Shown piece after piece: positions 21,272 through 32,143 of a stretch of 64,000 nucleotides of DNA. Below the pieces are notes generated by a model that saw only the letters and a program-made list of their open reading frames with translations, did no database searches and had not been told where the DNA came from. Source of the stretch: Ahaetulla prasina (lineage: Eukaryota > Chordata > Lepidosauria > Squamata > Colubridae); NCBI RefSeq assembly GCF_028640845.1, contig NC_080540.1:155813920-155877919 (forward strand). Reading direction: 5' to 3'. A program made the position numbers and the translations under genes. The stretch's first letter is position 1. Each line of letters starts with the position of its first letter.

Positions 21272-22337
21272 CCTTCTGTGCCTGGCTCACATGTGCCTTG
21301 CGCTTCATCTACCTTGCCACACTACCTTTCAGTGGCAAGAACACAACTTTTGCTTTCTTGCCTTTGTCTTCTGAAATCCTGCCTAGGACTGACTTGACTT
21401 GGACGTCTAGTTTATTTTATTCCTCTTGGGTGTGTTTTGCTGGCTGTGAGAAGACCGTGATCTGCATTGCCTGGCTTTTGCTACTCCCAGTTCATGACCC
21501 CAAACAAGGACGTTGTGTGCCCACAACTGAGTAGCCTTTTTCACTTTGAGCGGTGGATGCTGTCTGTTGTTGACGGTGCTGCCTGATGCATTCGCCTGGT
21601 AGCAAAGTGGCTCTCGTATTGCTTTAATTTTCCCAGCGGGAAGCGAGATAAAACTTTGGGGCTGGCAAAATTCGGTTAGAAATCTTGGTGCCAAGATGTG
21701 TCAAACGGCACTTGTGACAGCTTGGCAGCACACCCAGTATTGCACATTTCTGAATACACCTGGCTCTGATTTGCCCCTTGCCAATTTTGTCTCTTTTATA
21801 GTGAGGAGGGCATGAAACCAAGATCCAGCAAGCTCTTGTGGTGCTTAGGTATTGAAATAACATGGCAAGAATCACAGAAGTGCTACACACGAAGAGCTCC
21901 CTTAAAATGGAGAGAAGCAAGGATCCCTGTTCAGCTAAGTAAAGTGTACTAAGAAGATCAAATGTATTGGGTTGCTTCCACACAGGATATTGTCTGAAAA
22001 CCTATTCTTGTTTCCTTGAATTTGCGGAGACTTTTCTTTCTAATCTAAACCGATAAAGTTTGCCAAATTCACCCTGGATTCTACAGATACTGACACATGC
22101 AATATTAATGTAGCTGGGTTGATACCTATTCAGAAATACATCCAACTTTAACTTTAATAGTGAATTTATTTATTCTATAAACTACTATTGTTCAGTGCTA
22201 TAGAACAGGAAGGAAAAGGGGAAAGGGAAGGAGGAGAAGGTGGAAGAAGGATTTAATCATTATCCTTTTTTTCCAGATTTTCCTAGCTCTGCTATAATTT
22301 CGGTTGTATTTTATCATATTCACTAGTTATTGCATTT

Positions 22338-22368
<31 letters not shown>

Positions 22369-22900
22369 TCTTGTTCAGTGCTACAGAAAAGGAGGAGGAG
22401 GAGGAGGAGGAGACGGCAGTGAAGAAAGAGTCAAGTTTTCGTATTAGTTACTGAAACTGTGCACTTCTTCTGTATCCCCTGCTTACTACGGTAGTAAAGT
22501 TGTTGCTATCACTGCCCATTTCAGAAGTCAAACTAAAGTATTTGATGTTATGAGATGCAGGGTGTATGGTTCTTTGTTTCTAAATAAATAAATGTCTTAA
22601 AGCCTGCCTCCTCAATCTTTCTATCTAGTATCCATTGGAAAGCCATTCATCACCCATTGTTCAACACTCACCTCTGCCTGGCTGTAATGCCACTTCCTTA
22701 TGGACCGCAGGAGCCCTGAATCTATTGAGTGACAAGGTGCACAGATGGTTGCTATTTTAGTTAAAAATACACCAGTAACTCATATGTTCCCGCACCTTTA
22801 AAGCATACCTTAGAGAAGCTGCAGAGCAGGCAAAGGCAAGGCTTTGCAGGAACTTAAATGTTTGCAATTATACCAGCAATGGTATCATTTTGCAAGCACA
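21272..22900. other. Anonymous sequence with simple repeats
   Basis: No gene was found. Simple repeats are (CAAT)n at about 22340-22367 and (GGA)n at about 22391-22411. The open frames at 21407-21983 have no recognisable domain. Confidence 0.45.
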
Positions 22901-23040
22901 ATTGGGGCCAGAATTTCCATTGCTAAGCAAGGTGGGTATAAAGTGAGCCACACCCAGTTATACAACTTTTTGTGCCACGGTTGTTAAGCGAACCACTGCA
23001 GTTGTTAAGCAGACCATGCTGTCATTAAGCAAATCCAGCT
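22900..23040. mobile_element. Fragment of the TA-flanked MITE family
   Basis: Internal motifs (CACGGTTGTTAAGCGAACCACTGCAGTTGTTAAG, read by block) match the family's central part, but the ends are absent. Confidence 0.6.
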
Positions 23041-23099
23041 TCTTCCTTTGTCTCGCTGGCTGAGGGTTGAGAGCAACACATTTTAAAGTTTTCAAGGTT

Positions 23100-23412
23100 G
23101 AGAAACATTAAGACAGACAGACAGACTTTAATTAATCAGCTTTAATTGCAATAATACAAGAGCAACTAATAGATTTAAACTTAATGTCAACCGCTTTAAT
23201 CTAGATTGCAGAAAATATGACTTCTGTAACAGAATCATCAGTGCTTGGAATACTTTACCTGACTCTGTGGTCTCTTCCCATAATCCCAAAAGCTTTAACC
23301 AAAAACTTTCTACTATTGACCTCACCCCATTCCTAAAAGGACCATAAGGGGCATGCATAAGCGCACAAACGTGCCTACCGTTCCTGTCCTATTGTTTTTC
23401 TTTTCTTCTTCC

Positions 23413-23455
<43 letters not shown>

Positions 23456-24035
23456 TTATTTATTTATTTATTATTTAAATTTTTATACCGCCCTTCTCCC
23501 GAAGGACTCAGGGCGGTTTACAGCCTGATAAAAAATACAAAATAATACAATATAAATACGATTAAAATATAATTAAAAAACTTATTAAATTGGCCACGGT
23601 TAAAATTTAGAATAAAAACCCATTAAAACCCATAAGTTTAAAAACTAACCCAGTCCAGCGCAGATGAATAGGTGAGTTTTAAGCTCGCGACGAAAGGTTC
23701 GGAGGTCCGGAAGTTGACGGAGTCCTGGGGGGAGTTCATTCCAGAGGGCGGGAGCCCCCACAGAGAAGGCCCTTCCCCTGGGCGTCGCCAGACGACACTG
23801 TCGCGCCGACGGCACCCTGAGGAGTCCCTCTCTGTGAGAGCGCACGGGTCGGTGAGAGGTATTCGGTAGCAGCAGGCGGTCCCGTAGATAGCCCGGCCCT
23901 ATGCCATGGAGCGCTTTGAAGACGTTCACCAACACATATATATATGCTTATACCTTTATATGCTATATAACCTTTCTGTATGATAGTTACATATATTGTT
24001 GTGACAAATAAATAAATAAAATAAAAAATAAATAA
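23100..24035 (+). mobile_element. Rex1/CR1-like LINE 3' end, split by an L2
   Basis: The left part (about 23140-23450) encodes degraded NRFKLNVN and LPDSVVSSHNPK-like peptides and ends in the 3' UTR. The right part (about 23936-24030) ends TTGTTGTGACAAATAAATAA. An L2 copy lies between them. Confidence 0.82.
23455..23935 (-). mobile_element. L2 LINE 3' end (nested)
   Basis: The left end is the (ATTT)n tail and the reversed stem-loop (TACCGCCCTTCTCCCGAAGG). The complement of 23935-23645 is open and encodes an L2 ORF2 C-terminus: FKALHGIGPGYLRDRLLLP, then GRAFSVGAPALWNELPPGLR and LPDLRTFRRELKTHLFIC. It is 5'-truncated. Confidence 0.9.
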
Positions 24036-24050
24036 AACATTATAGAACTA

Positions 24051-25020
24051 CCCGTATTTTTTGGAGTATAAGACGTACCTTCTTTCCCAAAAAAAGGGGG
24101 TGAAAATCTGGATGTGTCGTGTCCCACTCCTCCGCTGACAGCTGGGTCAGGGAAATCCGAATCAGGCTTGCCTCTGCAGCTCTGCCCAAAGTCCTAGCAA
24201 AGTCCTCAGAGCAGGCAGGAGACCAGTAAGTGACTTCAGCAAGATAAGTTCGACTTTTGCCTGACTCAGAGACTGCCAGAAAGTAGATCCTTTATATAGG
24301 CCATGGGGTGTGGCTCCATGACTCAGCACTCATTAAGGCCTGCCCCTCCCTTCCCTCTGTTGCCTCCACCTATCCAATCTTCTGATGCGAGGGTCACTCC
24401 AATCAGCAGTTGGTAATAAACCCTCCTCAGGCTCACATGCTGTGGAGGAGGGGGAGGGGTCTAGCTGCTCCGTTTGCCTGGGCATGGAGTCAGGGCTGGG
24501 GCAGGGAGATTCTCCTTCTTCTGCAGTTTGTGTGGGCATGGAGCCAGGACTTGGGCCGGGAGGCATACATTCCTCAGTGTTCGGGAGCAGGTAAGAAGGC
24601 CCTGGCTGCTCTGAGGGCGGGCAAGACACAACAGGATGCGTCTTACACTCTGAATTTAGCCCTGCCCAGCTTCTCAAATGGAGGTTTCAGAGGCTGAAAA
24701 AAGCATCAGAAATGAAGCTTCAGAAAAAAAGCCCCCAGACAGAGCTCCAGAGCCTTTTTTGGGGGAAAGCTGTTTCAGAGGCTTTCAGAGGCCGGAAAAA
24801 AAGTTTTTTCTGAAACAGAGTTTCAGAAGTTCCAGAGGCAGAAAAAAAAGCAAAAATAAAAAATAAAAATCAAGGCACAGAGCTCACAACCAAGGAACCT
24901 GTTGCTAAAATTCACCTCTGGGAACAGCTGATTGAGGGTATTCTGGGAGGCCGATCCACCTGCCAATCAGCCTTTTCCTCCCCAAAAACTAAGTTGCGTC
25001 TTATACTTTGAAAAATACGG
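24051..25020. mobile_element. TA-flanked transposon with CCGTATTTTT ends, split by a solo LTR
   Basis: The left end CCCGTATTTTTTGGAGTATA and the right end's complement CCGTATTTTTCAAAGTATA form an inverted repeat, each next to TA. This is the Tc1/mariner-type arrangement of a non-autonomous element. The interior after the LTR holds repeats of CAGAG and AAAAAA-rich sequence (24680-24870). No transposase remains. Confidence 0.82.
24115..24634 (-). repeat. Solo LTR (520 bp) with TATA box on the minus strand
   Basis: The sequence begins TGTCGTGTC and ends GACACAACA, and 5-bp copies of GGATG flank it (24110-24114, 24635-24639). On the complement a TATATAAAGG box follows GAGCCACACCCC. No internal region is present, so it arose by LTR-LTR recombination. 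The LTR at 56134 shares the block around GTGTGGCTCCATGACTCAGC. Confidence 0.88.
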
Positions 25021-25022
25021 TA

Positions 25023-25877
25023 AATACAACTCTGGGAGGCAGGAGTGGCGGGGAGAGGCTTAAATCATGTTCTGGCAAACCAAAGTAGCCCCTTTTAGCA
25101 AGGAAAAACGGGAAGAAAACCACAACGTTCTCTGTGCACAGATGACAATAGGGATAACCTATTTGCATATGTGTACAACTGATAAATATCCTTCCTTGTT
25201 TTCTTTGATCTGAGCTATTCTGTAGGTCAGGATTTAATCAACCTCCTATCAATGATCGTGCTTCAGTCTCCCAGCCTTGGGCTTTTAATTCCAGCCACTT
25301 GGGTGCTGGTAAAAACCCAGAAGGGAGAAACCATTTTCAATCGGCCGTACACGATAGACGTCTTATACTCTGGAGAAGCAGGCCTCTAAGACTTCCTACA
25401 GCCGCAGCTTGTTTTAGTTTATAAGCAAGTCAAGGCTAAATTTATCATCAAGCGAGGATGACATTGCTAAGTAACCTTGGTGAGGAGCCTTAGTTGGCTC
25501 CTTCGCTTCAAGGTTAGCTGGGTTTGAAACGAATGCAATCTCCTTACAAAGACCTTGGGCTTTTTCAGCAGCAGCTGTTGAGTTTGGACCAAAGACTATC
25601 AAAAATCTAGCAAATGGGGTCCATGGGTTTCTCACCTATCTACTTCATCTTAGAAGGGAATATATCTTATCTCCATTTATGATGCAGTTTGACTTGGTAC
25701 CATTTCCAGTGTCTGTTACAATCTGAGGTAAATGTATGATTTCACAGCAAGGATAACTTAGAGGCAGCGTCTAACAATATTGTATAAAAGCAAAAGGAGA
25801 TGTTTTCAGCTCAGTTCTTGTAGGGACCTCTGAGTCAGAGTCAGAAAGAGGTAGCAGATGACTCATAGGCCAGGGTT
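25023..25877. other. Anonymous sequence
   Basis: No supported gene or repeat was found. Confidence 0.4.
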
Positions 25878-26001
25878 TTGTCAACCTTGGCAATTTTAAG
25901 ACTTGTGGACTTCAACTCCCAGAATTCCCCAGCCAGCTGGAAGGCATTCTGGGATCTCCTTGAGTCAGGTCCCTAAATTGTAGAATTTAGGTAACATGAA
26001 C

Positions 26002-26236
26002 AGGAGAGCCAGTGTGGAGTAGTGGTTAAGGCCCTGGGCTAGAAAACGGGAGGCCATCAGTTTTGGCTCCAACTTGGCCACAAGGCCAGCTGGGTGATTC
26101 TGGACCAGCTCCTCTCTCTCAGTTCCTAGGAAGAAAGCAGAGGCAAAACCATTTTGAAAATGTTGCCAATAGAATGGCATGGACTCATCCACACAGCCAT
26201 CTGAGGTCAAAACTGACTCAAAGGCTTAAATATACC
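26002..26236 (+). mobile_element. tRNA-derived SINE (squamate type), copy in unit 1
   Basis: The head GAGCCAGTGTGGAGTAGTGG has an A-box-like part. The body contains CTGGGTGATTCTGGACCAGC and CTCTCTCTCAG. The tail ATGGACTCATCCACACAGCC leads to TGACTCAAAGGC. The reverse frame with FYWQHFQNGFASAF is a shadow of this SINE. Confidence 0.82.
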
Positions 26237-26919
26237 AATGACATTATCTAGCTAGGTGATAAAACATCTGCAAAAAAACAACCCACCTCAGGGAGCAGCT
26301 GAGCAAGATTTTCACAGTTGTTCAACTCTGAGCTACAACTATTCTCATCAATTTGTAAAATGTGGATTGGTACACTAATTAAAATGAGTGGGACAGCGGA
26401 CGTTAGGCATGGCAAATATTATGAGAAGGTAGACTCAGGAGTCTAGAGTGACATATACAGAATAGCACAAGGTGCTGAGACAGAACCACTCTGCTGTGGT
26501 TTATCATAGCAGCACAGTGGTTACAAACTATTAAACATAAACACTGTAGTGTAATAAATAAAATTAACACCTTGAAGAACATATAGTCAGCCTTTCTTGG
26601 AAACAGAGACTAACTTAAAATGTCCACTTGCAATGGCACACAATAGGATTAATTGTGGGGATTAATTCAGTGTCATTCACATTGGTTGATAATCTGCCAC
26701 AGGCAATGAGGATCCAGAATGTGAGTTTTCTACAGAGACAAAGGTTCATAAAATCATAGAATCATTGGGCACTTTGTGGTCTTCTAGTCCAGGGGTCTCC
26801 AACCTTGGCAATTTAAAGACTTGTGGACTTCAACTCCCAGAATTCCCCAGCCAGCTGGAAGGCATTCTGGGATCTCCTTGAGTCAGGTCCCTAAATTGTA
26901 GAATTTAGGTAACATGAAC

Positions 26920-27154
26920 AGGAGAGCCAGTGTGGAGTAGTGGTTAAGGCCCTGGGCTAGAAAACGGGAGGCCATCAGTTTTGGCTCCAACTTGGCCACA
27001 AGGCCAGCTGGGTGATTCTGGACCAGCTCCTCTCTCTCAGTTCCTAGGAAGAAAGCAGAGGCAAAACCATTTTGAAAATGTTGCCAATAGAATGGCATGG
27101 ACTCATCCACACAGCCATCTGAGGTCAAAACTGACTCAAAGGCTTAAATATACC
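26920..27154 (+). mobile_element. tRNA-derived SINE (squamate type), copy in unit 2
   Basis: This is the duplicate of 26002-26236, created by the 918-bp tandem duplication and not by a second insertion. Confidence 0.82.
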
Positions 27155-27654
27155 AATGACATTATCTAGCTAGGTGATAAAACATCTGCAAAAAAACAAC
27201 CCACCTCAGGGAGCAGCTGAGCAAGATTTTCACAGTTGTTCAACTCTGAGCTACAACTATTCTCATCAATTTGTAAAATGTGGATTGGTACACTAATTAA
27301 AATGAGTGGGACAGCGGACGTTAGGCATGGCAAATATTATGAGAAGGTAGACTCAGGAGTCTAGAGTGACATATACAGAATAGCACAAGGTGCTGAGACA
27401 GAACCACTCTGCTGTGGTTTATCATAGCAGCACAGTGGTTACAAACTATTAAACATAAACACTGTAGTGTAATAAATAAAATTAACACCTTGAAGAACAT
27501 ATAGTCAGCCTTTCTTGGAAACAGAGACTAACTTAAAATGTCCACTTGCAATGGCACACAATAGGATTAATTGTGGGGATTAATTCAGTGTCATTCACAT
27601 TGGTTGATAATCTGCCACAGGCAATGAGGATCCAGAATGTGAGTTTTCTACAGA

Positions 27655-27699
27655 GACAAAGGTTCATAAAATCATAGAATCATTGGGCACTTTGTGGTC
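27655..27699 (-). mobile_element. CR1 3' terminus, split by a hAT element
   Basis: The text ATCATAGAATCATTGGGCAC...GGTCTTCTAGTC is the CR1 3' end. It is interrupted by the hAT element at 27708 and continues at 28129 with TTCTAGTCCAACCCCCTG. The duplicated unit carries another copy at about 26750-26789. Confidence 0.85.
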
Positions 27700-28136
27700 T
27701 TCTAGTCCAGGGGTCTCCAACCTTGGCAATTTAAAGACTTGTGGACTTCAACTCCCAGAATTCCTCAGCCAGCTTTCCGGATAGCCTTCCCATCCCTCCC
27801 CCCCACCCCCGGCCGCTCTTGGTACGGTCAAGAAAGTAAAACCACAGATGCCACCGCAAAGGGTCAAACTTCCGGGTTTCAGAGCCACCGGTTTCGCCCT
27901 TTGCTGCCCCCCCTTCAAATGGGAGAGGAGATGGTGTGAGAAATGGAATTATTCCTGTAAAGAATATAGCCTAAGTAACTCCATAGATCAGGGGTCTCCA
28001 ACCTTGGCAACTTGAAGACTTGTGGACTTCAACTCCCAGAATCCCTCAGCCAGCAAAGCTTTGCTGGCTGAGGGATTCTGGGAGTTGAAGTCCACAAGTC
28101 TTCAAGTTGCCAAGGTTGGAGACCCCTGTTCTAGTC
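27700..28136. mobile_element. Composite hAT element inside CR1
   Basis: The element is 27708-28128, with 8-bp duplications TTCTAGTC on each side (27700-27707, 28129-28136). It starts CAGGGGTCTCCAACCTTGGC and ends with its complement. An extra inward copy of the left terminus begins at 27989, so the right part is a perfect palindrome. The middle (27780-27930) is GC-rich and non-coding. Confidence 0.9.
27989..28128. repeat. Perfect 140-bp palindrome, no spacer
   Basis: Two 70-bp arms meet at AAAGCTTT (28055-28062). I compared both arms by eye and found no mismatch. The next bases outward (27988 T, 28129 T) do not pair. Confidence 0.95.
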
Positions 28137-28645
28137 CAACCCCCTGTCCAAGGCAGGTGTCCTTATACCATCCCAGACAAATGGTTGTCCAATTTTTTTT
28201 CTTGAAAAACTCTAGTGATGAAGTACCTACAACTTCTGGAAACAAGCTGTTCCACTGAATGATTTTTCTCATTAGGCAATTTCTCCTGAACTCCGAGTTG
28301 GATCTTTCTTTAATGATCTTCCATGTGTTATTTGTTATCCTGCCTTCAGGTACTTTGCCTTCACTAGTCAACCCCCTCGAACATTGAAGATTGCTATCAA
28401 CTCATACTTAGTCCTCCTCTTTGTCAGACTAGACATACTCAGTTCCTGTAATTGTTCATTGTATATTTTAGCCTCCAGTCCCCTGATCATATTTGTTGCT
28501 CTTCTCTGCACTCTTTCTAGGGCCACAGCATCTTTTTGGTATTGTAGTGACCAAAACTGGACACAGTATTCCAAGTGGAGTCTCACTAGTGCAGTATATT
28601 CATCCACAGCTTTCCCACATCCTGGTCTTCCTCTAAAACCAACTG
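28129..28645 (-). mobile_element. CR1 LINE 3' fragment, right part
   Basis: This continues the CR1 whose terminus lies at 27655-27699. The complement encodes TALVRLHLEYCVQFWSLQYQ and [11 protein letters not shown], then a degraded C-terminus, in shifted frames. It is 5'-truncated and inactive. Confidence 0.88.
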
Positions 28646-28734
28646 CATTTGGGAACTCTGATCCAACTCTGATAAGCAGGAAAACCCAAAGGTACAAGTG
28701 CAGATTAGGCGAAACCTGACTCAAAAACAGTAAC

Positions 28735-29395
28735 TGTGAGAGGAACCTTGGAGCCCTAGTGGACGATCCAACAGTGTGTGGCAGTAGCCAAAATAGCTTA
28801 TACAATCCTTGGTTGTATAAACAGAGGCATAGAATCAAAATCACATGAAGTATTAATACCACTTTACAAAGCCTTAGTAAGGCCACACCTGGAATAGTGC
28901 ATCCAATTTTGGTCACCACGTTACAAACAGATGTTGAGACTTAGGGAAAAGTGCAAGGAAGAGTAACTGAGACGATAAAAGGCCTGGAGACTAAAACATA
29001 TGAAAAAGGGTTGCAGGATTTGGGTTTGGCTAGTTTAGAGAAAAGAAGAACCAGGATGGATATGATAGCAGCACCCCAGTATTTGAGAGGCTGCTTCAAA
29101 GAAGAGGGGGTCAACTTATTTTCCAAAGCACCAGAGGACAGGACAAGAAACAATGGATGGAAACTAATCAAGGAGAGAAGCAACCTGAATTAAGGAGAAA
29201 CTTCCTAACTGTGAGGACAATTAACCAGTGGAACAGCTTGCCTTCAGAAGTTGTTGGTGGTTCATCACTAGAAGTGTTTAAGAAGAGACTGGACAGTCAC
29301 TTGTCTGAAATGGTGTAGGGTCTCCTGCTTAAGCAGGGGGTTGGACTAGAAGACCTCCAAGGTCCCTTCCAGCTATATTCTGTTTGATTGAGTGA
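28735..29395 (+). mobile_element. CR1 LINE 3' fragment, inverted relative to its neighbour
   Basis: This plus-strand piece runs through the ORF2 C-terminus, including KGLQDLGLASLEKRRTRMDM at about 28995 and NNGWKLIKERSNL, and ends in the 3' block GGACTAGAAGACCTCCAAGG followed by GATTGAGTGATTGAGTGATT. Stops and shifts are present. Confidence 0.9.
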
Positions 29396-29985
29396 TTGAG
29401 TGATTAGTTGATCTCTGGGGGCTGAGAAGTCTCACAGTACCACAGAACTGCTCCCTGCATTGGACAATCCACCCAATGAGCATGTTGGCTGTCAAAACTC
29501 TGGAAGTCCCACAGATAAAGAGATAATGTTCCTAGTGTTTTTTCTCATGGAGAGGTTCTGGACCCTCTGCCCCAGGAAGCAGGCACAGCCTCTTAGATTT
29601 AGACTTATGCATTGATCTCTCTGATAAATTAAGCAAGCCTCAAAGTACAGCATTGTGCTTTGCATCATTACACCATTTTCCCACACCATGGAATGGAATT
29701 TTCCTGGATTATTTATTTATTTGATTTTTATCCTGCAATTATTTATAAGCAAGACAGCGAATGTACCTACTAACTAGTCCTTCTTCCTCCTATTTTCCCC
29801 ACTATTGAAGTACGGCTGGCTGAGAAAAAGTGACTCGTGTTATTAATTCATCCAATAGCAGAAGCATCCATCCCATATTGTTCTATCCCAAACTCTCCAG
29901 AGATTGTGGTGATCTGTTTTCCTATGGCTGCTCTTTTGCCCTTCCTCCTGGGCTTCAGCTGAGTGAACATTCTGTTACCAATGTC
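29396..29985. other. Anonymous sequence
   Basis: No supported gene or repeat was found. Confidence 0.4.
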
Positions 29986-29989
29986 CACC

Positions 29990-30375
29990 AGCTCCTTTGC
30001 CTTGTGACATCCGCAGGCTTTGGAAGGAAAGTCCTACCAAATGTCAATGTCCTACCTGTCAACGACTACTTCAGCGTCAACCACAACCATACAGGAGCAC
30101 ACAATAGATACAAACTTAAGTGAACCGCTCCACACTCGATTGCTTAGAATGCACTACCTGACTCTGTGGTTTCATCCCCAAACCCCCAAAACTTTAACCT
30201 AAGACTGTCTATTGTTGACCTCGCCCCATTCCTAAGAGGTCTGTAAGGGGCGTGCAGAAGAGCACCAGAATGCCTACTATTCCTGTCCTAATGTTTCCTC
30301 TATTTGTATCTATTTTATGTATCCGATCTATGTTTATACTTATTATCTAATACATTCTTGACAAATAAATAAAAT
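29990..30375 (+). mobile_element. Rex1/CR1-like LINE 3' end
   Basis: The degraded C-terminus (DYFSVNHNHTGAHNRYKL in one frame) is followed by the CCCCATTCCTAAGAGGTCTG block, the 3' UTR, and the CTTGACAAATAAATAAA end. Confidence 0.82.
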
Positions 30376-30567
30376 AAAGTAAAGTAAAAAAAGTTCAAAC
30401 ATAAGGCAAAAAGGCTTGAAAAATGCGGTCAATCTTTCCTGACAAGAGTTCAAGTTTTGCTTTTGCTTGGGGGTTTTGGGGCAGGGTGGGACATAGGACC
30501 AGAAAAATGCATAGCATGCTGCTTTAGAGTCTGTCCACAGAGTAGACAAAGGGAGGATGCATAGAGA

Positions 30568-30836
30568 GATTTTTTTTTTTTATTTGCATTTATATCCCGC
30601 CCTTCTCCGAAGACTCAGGGCGGCTTACACTATGTTAAGCAATAGTCTTCATCCATTTGTATATTATATACAAAGTCAACTTATTGCCCCCAACAATCTG
30701 GGTCCTCATTTTACCTACCTTATAAAGGATGGAAGGCTGAGTCAACCTTGGGCCTGGTGGGGCTTGAACTTGCAGTAATTGCAAGCAGCTGCTGTTAATA
30801 ACAGACAGACTTAGTCTGTTGAGCCACCAGAGGCCC
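30568..30836 (-). mobile_element. tRNA-derived SINE with L2-like tail
   Basis: This is a minus-strand copy of the family at 1372. The T-run and stem-loop (ATATCCCGCCCTTCTCCGAA) are at the left, and the tRNA-like head (CTCTGGTGGCTCAACAGAC on the complement) is at the right. Confidence 0.88.
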
Positions 30837-31026
30837 CTGGATTTTGCCCATTTTCCCCTTTTCTTCACACAGGACCACAAGATAGACAGCAAATAAATTT
30901 CATAATAAAATAAATACATAAAACTCCCCCTTACAAAGCTTCAGGTTGCTTTTACTGTGTCAGCTGCTGCTTCGTGGTAGAAGGTCAGGGGGACGCCGGT
31001 AATTTATTTTCTGTCTTTGAAGAAAA

Positions 31027-31222
31027 ATAGTCCTTGACTTATGACCGTTCGTTCAGCAACCCAGGGCCTTCCCCCCCTCCCCACCCCCTGAGGCACCCCA
31101 AACTCTACATAACGACTGCAATGGGGAGAACTGAGATTGCATGGGTGCCTTGCTTAAGGACCACAACAAATTATTGCTATAATTCTGGGGTCGATAGTGG
31201 TTGTGAGTGAAGGACTACCTAT
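31027..31222. mobile_element. Short TA-type MITE copy
   Basis: The ends TAGTCCTTGACTTATGACC and its complement GTGAAGGACTACCTATA match the CAGGTAGTCC family, with a much-reduced interior. Confidence 0.72.
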
Positions 31223-31777
31223 ACAGTATGTGCGGAGGAGACTAAGGGGCATCCTCCTCCCTCTCCCACAACCTTCAGCATCATCGTTCTCCTGATGGCT
31301 GCCTGCAAGCATTGGTTAGAATGCAGTTCCTTTCCTGCCACCCCAGCAACAGGCAACCATGGCGACAGCTGGTGGGAAAAGCACCTGGCAGCGAGATTGC
31401 TGGCCTGCTGTCTTTTTCACCAAAAGTGCCGGCAAGAGGCTTTTAGTTCTTCAGTATGTCATTGCATTTCTATCTTCTCATCCTCCCCCGCCCAATTCCT
31501 CCGAGGAATAAAAGTAGGGCATATGGGGGAGGGGGTTTCTAGTCTCCCACCATTTTATTTTCCCAACCATCCTACTCAGGAAATGGGCCTCCTGAACAGA
31601 GCGGCGTGACAGAGGAATGCTCATTTGATTGCCCTTTATAGCAATCACTTACATACGGTATCTTTTCTTTCCCCCAAAAAATAACCAGACATTCACCAAA
31701 ACGCACTGGAAATTTGGGGGGGGGGGTTGCCGTTTAGTTCCTGCCTTCGCAGTGAGGGTGGGGATGGTTTTTATTGC
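31223..31777. other. Anonymous sequence
   Basis: Open frames at 31295-31609 show no recognisable domain. A G10 run lies near 31715. Confidence 0.4.
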
Positions 31778-32063
31778 TTCCAGGACAGAGGTGGGTTTCA
31801 GCAGGTTCTGACCAGTTCTGGAGAACTGGTAGCAGAAATTTTGAGTAGTTCGGAGAACCGGTAGTAAAAATTCTGACTGGCCCCACCCCCATCTATTCTC
31901 TGCCTCCCAGATCCCAGCTGATCAGGAGGAAATAGGGATTTTGCAGTATCCTTCCCCTGGATTGGGGAGTGAATGGAGATTTTACAGTTCCCCTGCCACG
32001 CCCACAAAGCCACGCTCACAGAACCAGTAGTAAAAAAATTTGAAACCCGCTGCTGTTCCAGGA
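31778..32063. mobile_element. Non-autonomous hAT element with 8-bp duplication
   Basis: The element is 31786-32055 (CAGAGGTGGGTTTCAGCAGG to GAAACCCGCTGCTG). TTCCAGGA flanks it on both sides (31778-31785, 32056-32063). It is the same family as 20969 and 44172. Confidence 0.92.
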
Positions 32064-32143
32064 CCTGCAGTAGTTAAAGTGGCAAATCATGGATATAATT
32101 GTTATGGAATCTCCTATCAGTTGACTGGACAAAGAGCCTTGAT

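Larger units (their letters stand above)
25883..27735. repeat. 918-bp tandem duplication
   Basis: Two copies lie head to tail with an offset of exactly 918 bp (for example 26063 and 26981). Open frames translated from the two copies are identical. The duplicated unit includes a SINE, anonymous sequence, and the start of a CR1 plus hAT terminus. The junction lies in a hAT terminal repeat near 26810-26840. Confidence 0.95.

Noticed and set aside
25965..26210. Identical minus-strand frames in both 918-bp units
   Set aside because: They are antisense to a tRNA-derived SINE; repetition comes from the tandem duplication and not from a gene family.
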